Below, piece after piece: positions 34,325 through 43,171 of a DNA stretch of 64,000 nucleotides; positions within the stretch are counted from its first letter, which is position 1, and every line of letters starts with the position of its first letter. The DNA comes from Kangiella koreensis DSM 16069 (lineage in GTDB: Bacteria > Pseudomonadota > Gammaproteobacteria > Enterobacterales > Kangiellaceae): NCBI RefSeq assembly GCF_000024085.1, contig NC_013166.1, positions 1,922,001 to 1,986,000 on the forward strand, read 5' to 3'. The notes under the pieces are model-generated. The model saw only the letters and a program-made list of their open reading frames with translations, had not been told where the DNA came from and ran no database searches. The translations under genes and the position numbers were made by a program.

Positions 34325-35464
34325 CTATTTTAGAATTGCCATCTGGCTTTGATCTCGTAGCTCAACATTTCTCAGCTCATAAGGTGCGCTCAAGCCACTC
34401 TTCGCTAAGATACTTGAGTCGAACTCCATCGTGATTTGACCGGCACCACGGCTTAGGTTATCCGCAGTATGCGTCACCATGATAGGTTTCATATTGCCCA
34501 CTTTATCAGTACCGTATAATACGCCACGCACTTCAAAACGGCTGTCTTTTTTGACACTAACAGGAACCATAGCTTTAAGGTTCTTGTCGCCACCGACGAC
34601 TTGTACATTGCTGCCTGCTGATGCGGTCATCTGGTCATAAGAGAAAGGTACGCGACCATTACGTTGAACCAATTTCCCGTTTACATGAGCTTTGACTTCG
34701 GTGTGTAGCTCCCATAAAGCACCAGGAACATTATCCACCGCCATTTTCATAGGCATTTTGACCTGATAGCCATCGCCTGATTTTTTGAAAATCACTGGAT
34801 AGCTTTGACCGGTTGGTGAGACTAGCTGTCCTTTAATGTTGCGGATAGTTTGCGCCTGACCTTGGTCGAAAACTTGAGCATCAACCTTCAAAGTTTCGCC
34901 TTTGAAGTAGCTGCCACTTTTTGATTTAAGATATAAAGCAGTGTCGCTATTTTTCTCGAACACATTGATGAGGTATTTGCCATTCGGGTTGATCTTTTGA
35001 TTAGTTTGCAAAGTAAATTCACCTTTACCTAACTCATCAGCGAGCTTAAAGCCGGTTGTTCCACGTTGGAAACCGATACCTTGAGCTTGCATGGAGTTGC
35101 TATCGACCAGCATGTCGAAACCGCTACCCTTTGCGAAGCTTTTGCCCCCCTTCTGGCTGATGTTCATCATCTGTGGCTCAACGGCTGAGCGGCCATCTGC
35201 GGCTGAGATACGAACCAAAGCACCTGGCGCGCTGGTGGTTAATGACACACCGCGTTGTAATGATTGACCATTGACGTCCAGACTGTATTCGCGGCTTTGC
35301 GTTGCAGGGATATGCTGGCTTTGAGTGATGGCAAACTTGCTATCTGCACCAATGGAAAAGCTGTAGCTTGCGGCATCAGTATTTCTGGTATTAGTGTTGG
35401 CGTTAACCGCTGAACTCAAGACAAGAGCCAGCGTTGTTGAAGTAATTAATACGATATTCTTCAT
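34325..35464 (-). CDS. Exported DUF4785-like protein
   Basis: 379 residues with a signal peptide (cut near VNANT, about 22). The mature part is beta-rich and appears to have two or three immunoglobulin-like segments, for example SDTALYLKSKSGSYFKGETLKVDAQVFD. I recall similar proteins as DUF4785, but this is unverified. It follows the lipase-like gene by 10 bases and may act as its periplasmic partner. Confidence 0.6.
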   Translation of the reverse strand: MKNIVLITSTTLALVLSSAVNANTNTRNTDAASYSFSIGADSKFAITQSQHIPATQSREYSLDVNGQSLQRGVSLTTSAPGALVRISAADGRSAVEPQMMNISQKGGKSFAKGSGFDMLVDSNSMQAQGIGFQRGTTGFKLADELGKGEFTLQTNQKINPNGKYLINVFEKNSDTALYLKSKSGSYFKGETLKVDAQVFDQGQAQTIRNIKGQLVSPTGQSYPVIFKKSGDGYQVKMPMKMAVDNVPGALWELHTEVKAHVNGKLVQRNGRVPFSYDQMTASAGSNVQVVGGDKNLKAMVPVSVKKDSRFEVRGVLYGTDKVGNMKPIMVTHTADNLSRGAGQITMEFDSSILAKSGLSAPYELRNVELRDQSQMAILK

Positions 35465-35474
35465 GGCGGGCTCC

Positions 35475-36353
35475 TTAAATACGGTTACGTAGGTATGAAT
35501 CTAAGTAGAAACAATTGCGACGGCTTTGCGCGTGACTGAGCGGCTCACCACCTTTGGTGTACCATTTGTCATAGAACCAAACTGAACCGGCTGCACTTTG
35601 TGAACTGCAATTCAGGAAACCGTCAGAACAGCTATCTAGCCAATTTTGCGTGAATTCAAGACCCACATTTTGCGAGTAGCCTCCGCAATAGCTGTCACCA
35701 TCCCAGATCGCTGACTCAACATCGGTGCCCACAACATTAACAAAAGGCTTAGGTAGGCTTGGACGCCCTGCTGTACCGTATAACCAGTTAGCGTTATAAC
35801 TCGCCATCCAGGACTCCTGCTGCATACGAACCGCATCATTCTGGTAGCCTAACAACCAGCCAAGCGATTGCTCGAAAGCATTACCGCTTAATACTGCTTC
35901 GGCTAAAGGCGTGCCGCCACTTGATGGAGCTAAGGCAATCACCTCTTTAGTCTTATTGATGATATTGGGGAAACGGCTATCCCAGGTTGGATTGGACAGA
36001 ATCCAGCGAACCACATTACCACCATTAGAATGGGTGATCAGGGTCATCTGGGTGATGCCTTTATTGTTGATGAAGTTAGTGAGTTGGCCGGCCAAACAAC
36101 CTGACGCACGGCTGTCCCACATGTATTGAGTGAAGTCACAGTTAATGACGGTGTAATTACTTGAGTTTGGAAGCCCCTGAATGACCGATTGAATCATCGA
36201 GCCGGTCCAGTAATCGTTATAGGCATCGCTTTGCTGGCCTGTGCCATGAACAAAAGCAACGCCGACATTGGCACTCGCGGAAGCTGCCATAAAGGAACCG
36301 CCAATCAAAGACGCCCCCAACAACAACTTGTTTAGGAAAGATATCTTCAGCAT
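35475..36353 (-). CDS. Exported alpha/beta-hydrolase, lipase-like
   Basis: 292 residues with a signal peptide (about 1-27, ASASA). The oxyanion motif VAFVHGTGQ, the nucleophile elbow THSNGGN and a C-terminal LSHAQSR histidine region give an alpha/beta-hydrolase triad. Five or more cysteines near the C-terminus suggest disulfides in the mature enzyme. It may be an esterase or lipase acting outside the inner membrane. It is the first gene of an operon with the DUF4785-like protein. Confidence 0.75.
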   Translation of the reverse strand: MLKISFLNKLLLGASLIGGSFMAASASANVGVAFVHGTGQQSDAYNDYWTGSMIQSVIQGLPNSSNYTVINCDFTQYMWDSRASGCLAGQLTNFINNKGITQMTLITHSNGGNVVRWILSNPTWDSRFPNIINKTKEVIALAPSSGGTPLAEAVLSGNAFEQSLGWLLGYQNDAVRMQQESWMASYNANWLYGTAGRPSLPKPFVNVVGTDVESAIWDGDSYCGGYSQNVGLEFTQNWLDSCSDGFLNCSSQSAAGSVWFYDKWYTKGGEPLSHAQSRRNCFYLDSYLRNRI

Positions 36354-36806
36354 ATGCTACCCCCTAGGTTTTTAAGCTGACTGCACACTTATAGCCTTTT
36401 TATAGTTAGTGCAGGGCTACAAGCATTCCTCTCTTTGCCTTGAATTAGTTTTTATAAGGCAAGAAGGTTATAGCATCAGTTTTACTAATTGTAAAAAACA
36501 CTAGTTTTAAACACGGAGATACGAAGTGAGGCAAGACTTTCATACCGAAAGATAGATATAACTCATTGTTACTTAACGGGATTCCAGCCAATTTCAAACG
36601 GCCGATTAAAATAATCGCGACCATATTCAAACAACTAATTTAAATTAATAAGCCATTAGCAGAAGTAACTCGCTCGAAAAGCGTTATAGCAAGTCATTAA
36701 TGACTTATGAATTTGATCATTTTGTGATTTGGGTCACTAATCATATGGACAAAAAAACCGCGCATAAGCACGGCTTCTTCGTTGGAGCTGTAAAACTTAA
36801 GTGGTA
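36354..36806. other. Intergenic region between lipase and M6 protease genes
   Basis: 453 bases. The right part holds the terminator of the M6 gene (36750-36777). The rest is AT-rich and should contain the lipase promoter, but I see no clear box pair, repeat or gene; a 61-codon frame at 36445-36630 has no support. Confidence 0.5.
36750..36777 (-). terminator. Terminator after the M6 protease gene
   Basis: On the minus strand GCCGTGC and GCGCGGT form a 7-base stem (two G-U pairs) with loop TTAT, then seven T's. Confidence 0.75.
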
Positions 36807-39800
36807 TTAACGTCTTCTGTATAAAACTAAGCCTAGCAACATAAGCAGCAACCAGTTAATGCTACCACCACCGCCACCACTTGATGGGGGCGAAGTTACT
36901 GTGACCGATTTAGTTATTTCCTTTTCTACACCGGCTCCATCAGTTGCCTTAAAAGTCACGTCATAGGTACCTGCCTCAGAATAGTCATGCGAAGGCTCTT
37001 TCGCTGTACTGCTACTGCCATCACCAAAGTCCCACTCATAGGTATAGCTACCGTCACCACCTGTTGCTGTGCTTGAAAATGCTACAGTCAGGTTATTTCG
37101 GTTAGATGTAAAGTTCACATTTAGAGGCGCTACAATGCTAACTTGCTTACTTGTTTGAGCTTGCTGATTATCATCACTGGTGACTGTCATGCTGATAGTA
37201 TAGGTTCCGGTTAATCCGTAGGAGTGGTTTACACTCCCCCCCGTTCCTTGATTGCCATCGCCAAAATCCCACTCTACAGTGTAATCTTCCACACCACCTG
37301 CAATAACAGCCTGTAGATCAATTGAGGCGTTGCTAATGGTTTCGTTAAAGTCAACAGAAAGCTCTTCAGCTATGGTTACCTCTTTCTCAGTCTGGGTAAC
37401 AGTGCTGTCCTGATCAGTAACGGTCAATGTAACTGTATAGCTTCCACTTGTAGCGTAAGTATGAACTGGAGATTGTTCAGAAGAGATTGCAGAACCATCA
37501 CCAAAGTCCCACTCGTAAGTATAATCAGGAGTTCCGCCCGCAGTTTGATTAATAAAAGAAACTTCTCGGAAATTGCGTTGATATTCAAAACCCGCTGTTA
37601 ACTCTAGAGGCGCAACACTTAGTTTAACCGTTGCGGTGCTAGAGTTAGATGCTAGCTCAATCACTTCCATCTTGAAACCGTGCTCAGGCAACACAAGCCC
37701 TGAAGCTGGCTGCTCTGGAGATGAGTAATCATTTGAGTCATAAAATACTGGATTCGCGCTTAAATGATTATCGCTACTAGTCGACTTTTGATTATAAATG
37801 CTAAATGCCGCATCTCGAATTTGAGTCAGGGTGCTACCTGGATTTGAGCCATCCATAATAATATTTTGATCAGCGTCAACAACACCTGTGAAGCCATAAC
37901 CAGGGTGGCCGTCTTCAGTATCTCCGACCTTGTTGTCGCTGTAATTTTCATTACTAAACCAAACTAAAACACCCGGGCTGTTAAATGTATTGTCAAAACC
38001 TGCATCACGCCCATTGTGGCTTCTTAGCTGAATCCAATAGTTTTGTGGCAAGCCAGGAGCTTTATCAGACGCTCGAGAAAAACCGTCCATAGTTACAGCG
38101 TTATCTGTTTCTGCACCATCGGTATAGATCGTAGCACTAGATTGTTTAACAGCGATATCATCGGCAACGAAACCATAACCACCAACACTTTGGTCTGTTT
38201 CATAGTTCAAACTGAAAGTTACACTCTGACCGGCGTAGGCTGTCACGTCAAAAATCAAGTTAACCCAGCCCTCAGTGCCCTCAGCACCAGCAACATCGAG
38301 AGATGTTCCAGTGATAAAGTTAGTAACACTTGGATGTTCAGAATTAGTCACCTTTGTATGATTACCAGCCAGCGCATTACCATTGGCTTTTACTAGAAGG
38401 TAGTCCCAATCAACCTCAATATCCCAATGAGCCTTCATGCTCAGCTCAAGAGTTCCGGTTGTTGGTAAGTCAACGGTAAAGCTCATACTGTTGGACTTCA
38501 TATCACCTTTGCCTGAGTAATACTGATATGAACCTGTATACGGGGGCATAAAGTCAAGAAGAGGGGCTGGAAGATCGACTCTGATTTGATTATAAGTTCC
38601 AGAATGATCAGAGGCTTCTACTAAATCAACATCTTGCGAAGCACCCATTAGTTCATCAAGGTTCACAGCCAATTCATCGATCCAGTTACCACCATAAGTT
38701 GCTTGTAGGAATGAGCGAGCATAGGGGCTAAAACCAGTAGGCTTGGTACCGGCAGGGCTTCCCACCCAGCTACCCGAGGCCATAACTGACCAGATACCGA
38801 CCGGTGAACCCTCTTCAGAACCGTCTATGTCATATTCATCAGGCAGGCCTAGGTCATGACCGAACTCATGGACTACAACACCGGTAGCTGCATCAATTGG
38901 TTGAATAGTGTAACCAAATAAGTTTTTACTAGTACCAGGAATGGGATAACCGCCTTGCTGTCCATCAACAAAGAAACGGTGCGACCAAATAGCATCATCT
39001 CCTAATACACCACCACCGGCTTCTTCACCAACACTTGAGTGATAAATCATGACGTGATCAATAAGGCCGTCCGCCTCTGCAATATTACCGTCACCATCTA
39101 AGTCATAAGGATCTTCTAAGTCATAGTCAGCAAGATTAATTCCATGCTCCTGCACAGCCTTGGTAACCGCCTCTTTAACGAGTGCTGTAACATTCTTATC
39201 ATTCTCAGTATCCACATCATTTTCACCATAATGAGCGGCATTATTATCAGCAGTTACCCAGCCATAGGTCGTCCCTTCGAAGTAGAAAGTGCCGCCAGAT
39301 TCATCCTGGTAAAAGTTATAACCTGATTCCAAGTTTTGACCAGAAGGCCCTGTAAAGCCTGATGGTGAAAACATTAAATTTTGGTAGTGCGATACTGGGT
39401 ATGAACTGTAGAACATATCTGTATCGTCAGAACTTAGTTGATTATCATCATGTGCTAAGTCTGGAAAGTCGATTAATACGGCAAGAACTTTAACAGTTTT
39501 GTTGTTAATCGTTTTTTGCTCCGTAGTAACACCTTTAATAACCGACTGGCGTTTTTGCTTTAAGCTGTTAACCACCAAAGCGGGCTGCTTGGGCCGAATA
39601 CTCAAACTGTTGCCCAGGTACTGTTTCACAGCCAGTTCTTTTTCAGACTCGCTGGCATTAGCCTTAATCTCACCACGCTTTTCAAGCCAGTATAAAATTC
39701 TTTCATGATTAACCAAAGCTGGATCTTTTGGTGTAGCTGACTCCTTGGCGGCTTGAGCCATTGGAGTGGCAAGCGCAAGAGCAAATAAACTATAAATAAC

Positions 39801-39812
39801 TGAGTGCTTCAT
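36807..39812 (-). CDS. Exported M6-family metalloprotease with three PKD domains and GlyGly-CTERM
   Basis: 1001 residues. A signal peptide (1-21) and propeptide precede an M6 (immune inhibitor A-like) catalytic domain with the zinc site HEFGHDLGLPDEYD (His315, Glu316, His319). An EF-hand-like loop LDGDGNIAEADG lies before it. A beta domain follows, then three PKD repeats (about 740-985, each with EWDFGDG) and a C-terminal SSGGGGGSINWLLLMLL with RRR, the GlyGly-CTERM signal. It should be exported by type II secretion and processed by a rhombosortase, then digest proteins outside the cell. A small lipoprotein gene ends one base upstream. Confidence 0.92.
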   Translation of the reverse strand: MKHSVIYSLFALALATPMAQAAKESATPKDPALVNHERILYWLEKRGEIKANASESEKELAVKQYLGNSLSIRPKQPALVVNSLKQKRQSVIKGVTTEQKTINNKTVKVLAVLIDFPDLAHDDNQLSSDDTDMFYSSYPVSHYQNLMFSPSGFTGPSGQNLESGYNFYQDESGGTFYFEGTTYGWVTADNNAAHYGENDVDTENDKNVTALVKEAVTKAVQEHGINLADYDLEDPYDLDGDGNIAEADGLIDHVMIYHSSVGEEAGGGVLGDDAIWSHRFFVDGQQGGYPIPGTSKNLFGYTIQPIDAATGVVVHEFGHDLGLPDEYDIDGSEEGSPVGIWSVMASGSWVGSPAGTKPTGFSPYARSFLQATYGGNWIDELAVNLDELMGASQDVDLVEASDHSGTYNQIRVDLPAPLLDFMPPYTGSYQYYSGKGDMKSNSMSFTVDLPTTGTLELSMKAHWDIEVDWDYLLVKANGNALAGNHTKVTNSEHPSVTNFITGTSLDVAGAEGTEGWVNLIFDVTAYAGQSVTFSLNYETDQSVGGYGFVADDIAVKQSSATIYTDGAETDNAVTMDGFSRASDKAPGLPQNYWIQLRSHNGRDAGFDNTFNSPGVLVWFSNENYSDNKVGDTEDGHPGYGFTGVVDADQNIIMDGSNPGSTLTQIRDAAFSIYNQKSTSSDNHLSANPVFYDSNDYSSPEQPASGLVLPEHGFKMEVIELASNSSTATVKLSVAPLELTAGFEYQRNFREVSFINQTAGGTPDYTYEWDFGDGSAISSEQSPVHTYATSGSYTVTLTVTDQDSTVTQTEKEVTIAEELSVDFNETISNASIDLQAVIAGGVEDYTVEWDFGDGNQGTGGSVNHSYGLTGTYTISMTVTSDDNQQAQTSKQVSIVAPLNVNFTSNRNNLTVAFSSTATGGDGSYTYEWDFGDGSSSTAKEPSHDYSEAGTYDVTFKATDGAGVEKEITKSVTVTSPPSSGGGGGSINWLLLMLLGLVLYRRR

Positions 39813-39813
39813 C

Positions 39814-40134
39814 TTAACTACCTTTTAAACATTGATCGTATGCTGAATTTTTCTTTTTAATATATTCTCTAATGACAGTTTCCCGTTGTTCCTTATCCAT
39901 ACTCTCAGTAATTAAGCCCTTATCAATAAGCATCGGCTCAAGTTTCCAGATATCTTGAATTGGAGCGGGAGCGCTACAGATAGGTTGAACGGGGCCTTTG
40001 TGTGGATTGAATTGTAGTTTCGAGTCAGTAGCTTGCTGCTCTTCAAGCACCTCAACTTCAGACTGAACATCACTCTTGCAAGCCACAAGGTTCAAGGCTA
40101 GCAATAAACAAATTAGAGGCAAATAAGTACGCAT
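39814..40134 (-). CDS. Small lipoprotein upstream of the M6 protease
   Basis: 106 residues with lipobox LVAC (Cys19). The mature part is about 87 residues, helical, with one more cysteine pair (QPICSAPAP and YDQCLKG). No family was recognised. It ends one base before the protease start, so the two are co-translated, and it may help fold, anchor or inhibit the protease before export. Confidence 0.7.
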   Translation of the reverse strand: MRTYLPLICLLLALNLVACKSDVQSEVEVLEEQQATDSKLQFNPHKGPVQPICSAPAPIQDIWKLEPMLIDKGLITESMDKEQRETVIREYIKKKNSAYDQCLKGS

Positions 40135-40283
40135 TTGTCTACCTAAATATAAACTAAGCTAAGTATTAGAAAGTAGTTTAGCCAAGGCTTCAAGTAGATT
40201 TACCAAACTCAGCAGCTTGGATACAAATGCATACAGTTTCGATACTTTTAGAGGATTTTATACGCAAAAAGAGACAATAAAAG

Positions 40284-40312
40284 AAAAAGCCCTTGTAAAA
40301 ACAAGGGCTTTT
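40284..40312 (-). terminator. Terminator after tRNA-Leu
   Basis: AAAAGCCCTTGT / ACAAGGGCTTTT gives a 12-base stem with a 4-base loop, immediately after the tRNA 3' end on the minus strand, followed by T's. Confidence 0.9.
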
Positions 40313-40316
40313 GATG

Positions 40317-40403
40317 TGGTACCAGAGGCCGGACTCGAACCGGCACGCTTTTAAGGGCGCGGGATTTTGAATCCCGTGTGTCTACCAATTTCACCACTCT
40401 GGC
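40317..40403 (-). tRNA. tRNA-Leu (anticodon CAA)
   Basis: An 87-base class II tRNA. Acceptor GCCAGAG pairs with CTCTGGT, followed by A and an encoded CCA. The D-arm has GGTGAAATTGGTAGAC, the anticodon loop is TTCAAAA with CAA in the centre, reading UUG, and a long variable arm precedes GTTCGAGTC. All arms are complete. Confidence 0.95.
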
Positions 40404-40676
40404 GTTAAACCTGCTTGTAAGCTTCGAAGTTGTTCTGAAGCATTTTGTAGCGCTTTGCGCTACTCCCGTGTGCACTACTCCTAGCATCTGACTCACATGG
40501 ATGTGAGGAATACAAAACTATATCGGGAATATAGTTTGCCTACTAGTCGGTCACTCTCGGACTCCTGTCCTTCGTGACACTTGTACATCCTGTACTTCGT
40601 CGTACCAATTTCATTCTCTCAAATGAGCATCTGGCGTTAAACTTTTTATTGAGGCAGCGCCCCAAAAGTGAGGCGC
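40404..40676 (-). ncRNA. Hairpin-rich leader between promoter and tRNA-Leu
   Basis: Five hairpins in a row: GTAGCGC/GCGCTAC (40447-40463), TCACAT/ATGTGA (40492-40505), AAACTATAT/ATATAGTTT (40515-40537), GTCAC..GGAC/GTCC..GTGAC (40550-40578) and GTACA/TGTAC (40583-40595). They lie downstream of a promoter at 40677-40704 and upstream of the tRNA. The leader is far longer than usual for a tRNA gene and may be a REP-type insertion or a stable RNA processed away from the tRNA. Confidence 0.45.
40603..40643 (-). pseudogene. Partial tRNA-Leu 5' half copy
   Basis: The plus-strand text ACCAATTTCA...CTGGCGTTAAAC repeats the 5' end of the tRNA-Leu plus its upstream bases (40384-40409), with about ten extra bases in the acceptor/D-arm junction. 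The 3' half is absent. It looks like a remnant of a second tandem tRNA-Leu gene interrupted by the hairpin element. Confidence 0.5.
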
Positions 40677-40704
40677 ATTATAAACTAACAGACTGTTTTT
40701 GCAA
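40677..40704 (-). promoter_or_regulatory. Promoter of the tRNA-Leu unit
   Basis: TTGCAA and TATAAT separated by 16 bases, followed by GCGCC, a GC-rich discriminator typical of stable-RNA promoters. Confidence 0.65.
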
Positions 40705-40720
40705 TACTACCGGACAGCAT

Positions 40721-42136
40721 TTACTCTACATTCTTTAATATCCATTCCGAAATAGTGTTTAAGGCCACCGGAGAAAAAGTTTGTTCAATCCTAGCGTACT
40801 CATTCATTTGACCCGTATCAGCTTCTTGAAACAGATGGTTCAACCCAGGGAATTTCACAATCGCATAACGTGTATTCCCGCCCTCTTTTAAAGCTTGCTC
40901 TATTGCAGTTAAATTACTATCAGCTAAAACCTGGAAGTCTTTTTCACCATTGATAGCCAATACCGGTGACTTAACTTTCCGTAACCACTCTTGGGGTTTA
41001 TGGAAAGCAAAATAACGATACCAAGGCGATAATAATAGCTCAAACTGCTGCTCAGTTAATTGAAGACCGCCCATCGCCTTTAACTCTTCTTTTACAGATG
41101 GACTTAATTCTTGCCAGGCAAGGTCAAAAGAACCCTGAATCATTTCCTTTGTGGCACTTTCATCCAATAGCGTTTCTATATAAGCACGATTCAAACTAAC
41201 AGCCCCATCAATCCCAGCTTCAGACAAGCCTGAAGCTGACAATATAGCTCTAGCCTGAGCTAACGAAATGTCCATACCACTGATTCCTGGTCCTGCCATT
41301 AGCACGGAATAAGCAACGTCTTGGTTATTTGCTGCAACTATAGGAGCAATAAGTCCGCCCTCACTGTGTCCGATCAAGCCAATTCGTTTGGCATCAATAA
41401 ACTGTTGGCTTTGCAAAAACTTTAAGCCTGCCTCAACATCTGTTGAGAAATCCAGACTAGTCGCTTGGCTAAAGTCACCAGTGGACTCTCCGACACCTCT
41501 GTCATCAAATCTCAACACTGCAATCCCCTGACGTGTCAGATGATCAGCCAACACTAAAAATGGCTTATGTCCCATAATCATTTGGTTACGATCTTGAGGA
41601 CCTGATCCAGAAATTAAAATCGCCGCTGGGAATGGCCCCTTGCCTTGAGGGATAGTCAAGGTACCCGCTAAAGTAATACCGGCTTCAGTGTTTGGGTAAG
41701 ACACCTCCTGCGACTTATAAGGATATGGCTTTTTAGGCTCCTGAGGTCTTTGCGGTACTTTTAGCTCTTGATTCTTCTTTAAGACCAGCGGAAAATTATG
41801 ACCCTGAACCCAGCTTCCCTCTATAGATTTTCCATCAGAACTTAATTTTCCTTCAAAAAAGCCTTGAGCAATAGCAACCTCAAGTCTCACCACATTATTA
41901 TTAAAATCTACCTTTGATACCTGGATACCACTCGCACCTTGATCAGGACTATCCATAGTAGCGGTATATTCATTATTGTTTTCTTGTTTGATATGGAAGA
42001 CCAAACTCATTGGAGTACCTTGAATATCCAAAGTCCCCGACCAATCACCTACAATAGATTCTTTAGCCAGTAGCGCTTTAGATCCCAACATGGTTAATAA
42101 AATAATTGTCATTAATACTTTATACGTACGTCTCAT
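40721..42136 (-). CDS. Exported alpha/beta-hydrolase (dienelactone/S9-like)
   Basis: 471 residues. A signal peptide (to about 23) is followed by a 100-residue beta domain (GDWSGTLDIQGTPMSLVFHI) and an alpha/beta-hydrolase domain with ILISGSGPQDRN (oxyanion), nucleophile in GLIGHSEGG, Asp in NGEKD and His in FPGLNHLFQ. The layout is common in proteobacterial exported esterases/peptidases. The substrate is not known. It is a single gene, just upstream of the tRNA-Leu promoter on the same strand. Confidence 0.82.
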   Translation of the reverse strand: MRRTYKVLMTIILLTMLGSKALLAKESIVGDWSGTLDIQGTPMSLVFHIKQENNNEYTATMDSPDQGASGIQVSKVDFNNNVVRLEVAIAQGFFEGKLSSDGKSIEGSWVQGHNFPLVLKKNQELKVPQRPQEPKKPYPYKSQEVSYPNTEAGITLAGTLTIPQGKGPFPAAILISGSGPQDRNQMIMGHKPFLVLADHLTRQGIAVLRFDDRGVGESTGDFSQATSLDFSTDVEAGLKFLQSQQFIDAKRIGLIGHSEGGLIAPIVAANNQDVAYSVLMAGPGISGMDISLAQARAILSASGLSEAGIDGAVSLNRAYIETLLDESATKEMIQGSFDLAWQELSPSVKEELKAMGGLQLTEQQFELLLSPWYRYFAFHKPQEWLRKVKSPVLAINGEKDFQVLADSNLTAIEQALKEGGNTRYAIVKFPGLNHLFQEADTGQMNEYARIEQTFSPVALNTISEWILKNVE

Positions 42137-42297
42137 CAGGTCCTCCGGATGAATTGTTTAGGTCCTAAAGTAATCATCTAGGACATTTTTTAAGCACACC
42201 AATCCCGTTAAGCCATATTTTTTGATGACTCTATATTGGTAGCTTTCTATTAGGTATAACGCTAAAGCGTCAAGAAAATTCCTCTGAAGCTTAGTGC

Positions 42298-42510
42298 TTA
42301 AGCTTCAGATTTAAGAATGAATACTTCTTCAACAGGGACTTTAAAGTACTCCGCAATTTTAAGGGCTATAATGGTTGAAGGAACGAATTTTCCAACCTCA
42401 ATGGTGCTGATGGTTTTTCTTGAAACACCAATTGCTTCGGCTAATTCACCCTGGCTCATTCGATGCTCAGCTCTAAACACACGGATTCTATTATCGAGTT
42501 CGGGATGCAT
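42298..42510 (-). CDS. Small XRE-family regulator
   Basis: 70 residues, almost entirely a helix-turn-helix (MSQGELAEAIGVSRKTISTIEVGKFVPSTIIALKIAEYFKVPVEEVF). This is the YozG-like class of short XRE regulators usually paired with a small membrane protein gene. Here that partner ends three bases upstream, so the regulator probably controls its own operon. Confidence 0.88.
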   Translation of the reverse strand: MHPELDNRIRVFRAEHRMSQGELAEAIGVSRKTISTIEVGKFVPSTIIALKIAEYFKVPVEEVFILKSEA

Positions 42511-42513
42511 AAT

Positions 42514-42984
42514 CTACTCCTCCATGTTTTCCAGATCATCCTCACGAGTAAGCCAGAAGAAGCTGAGGCTAGCAGAAAGAACTGCAATGGCAAATAATGA
42601 AGTAAAGTAGAACCTTAAGGGCAGTTCCAGCAGCTCAAGTCGAGAGGAGAAACTTAATAATATTGTGATGCTTAATGTTGTCACTATCCAACCATTCTTG
42701 AAACTTACTAGCATTGCCCCCGACACAAAACCTTCTGGTTCCTTTGGTCCAATAAGTTGTCCACCGAGTTTTTGTTTTAGGGCGGGCCACATCGCAACCA
42801 GGGTGACTGCCATAGTAATGACGACCCCTCCCATGGTAATCATATCCAGTACATTGTTGAGTGTACCCTTAGGAGTTAACTCTTCTGCAATGATGAATAA
42901 ATAGGTAATACCACATAGCAGCATGCCCCAGGCAACACCTCGTTGCATCCTATCGACCGTTTCCGCACAGTTATTTTGTTTCAT
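42514..42984 (-). CDS. Membrane protein of unknown function, partner of the XRE regulator
   Basis: 156 residues with four membrane helices (about 14-34, 44-66, 88-110, 118-142) and an acidic C-terminal tail ending TREDDLENMEE. This arrangement with a following short XRE gene is widespread, and the membrane protein may sense a signal or sequester the regulator. No known motif. Confidence 0.7.
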   Translation of the reverse strand: MKQNNCAETVDRMQRGVAWGMLLCGITYLFIIAEELTPKGTLNNVLDMITMGGVVITMAVTLVAMWPALKQKLGGQLIGPKEPEGFVSGAMLVSFKNGWIVTTLSITILLSFSSRLELLELPLRFYFTSLFAIAVLSASLSFFWLTREDDLENMEE

Positions 42985-43107
42985 TGATCATTTCTCCATA
43001 ATGTTGAATTGAAAGTGTCAAAAGGATAATCAAGCAACCCTTTTTGATACCCATAGGTGTCATTATGGTAATTTTGACGCCCAAGTCAAGTATTTTTCAT
43101 TGCTCAT

Positions 43108-43137
43108 AAAAAAACCCAGCTTTTAAAGCTGGGTTCT
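43108..43137 (-). terminator. Terminator after the DUF885 gene
   Basis: AACCCAGCTTT / AAAGCTGGGTT forms an 11-base stem with a two-base loop; on the minus strand it ends in T's. Confidence 0.85.
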
Positions 43138-43171
43138 GAGGTTACAGATTACGGCTGATGATAATGGTCGC

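Noticed and set aside
36445..36630. 61-codon minus-strand frame upstream of the lipase operon end
   Set aside because: No ribosome binding site or family features; probably chance in AT-rich DNA.
40248..40496. 82-codon minus-strand frame across tRNA-Leu
   Set aside because: It reads through the complete tRNA and its terminator and has no protein-like features.
40447..40595. CRISPR-like array in the tRNA-Leu leader
   Set aside because: The hairpins all differ in sequence; there is no repeated unit or regular spacing.
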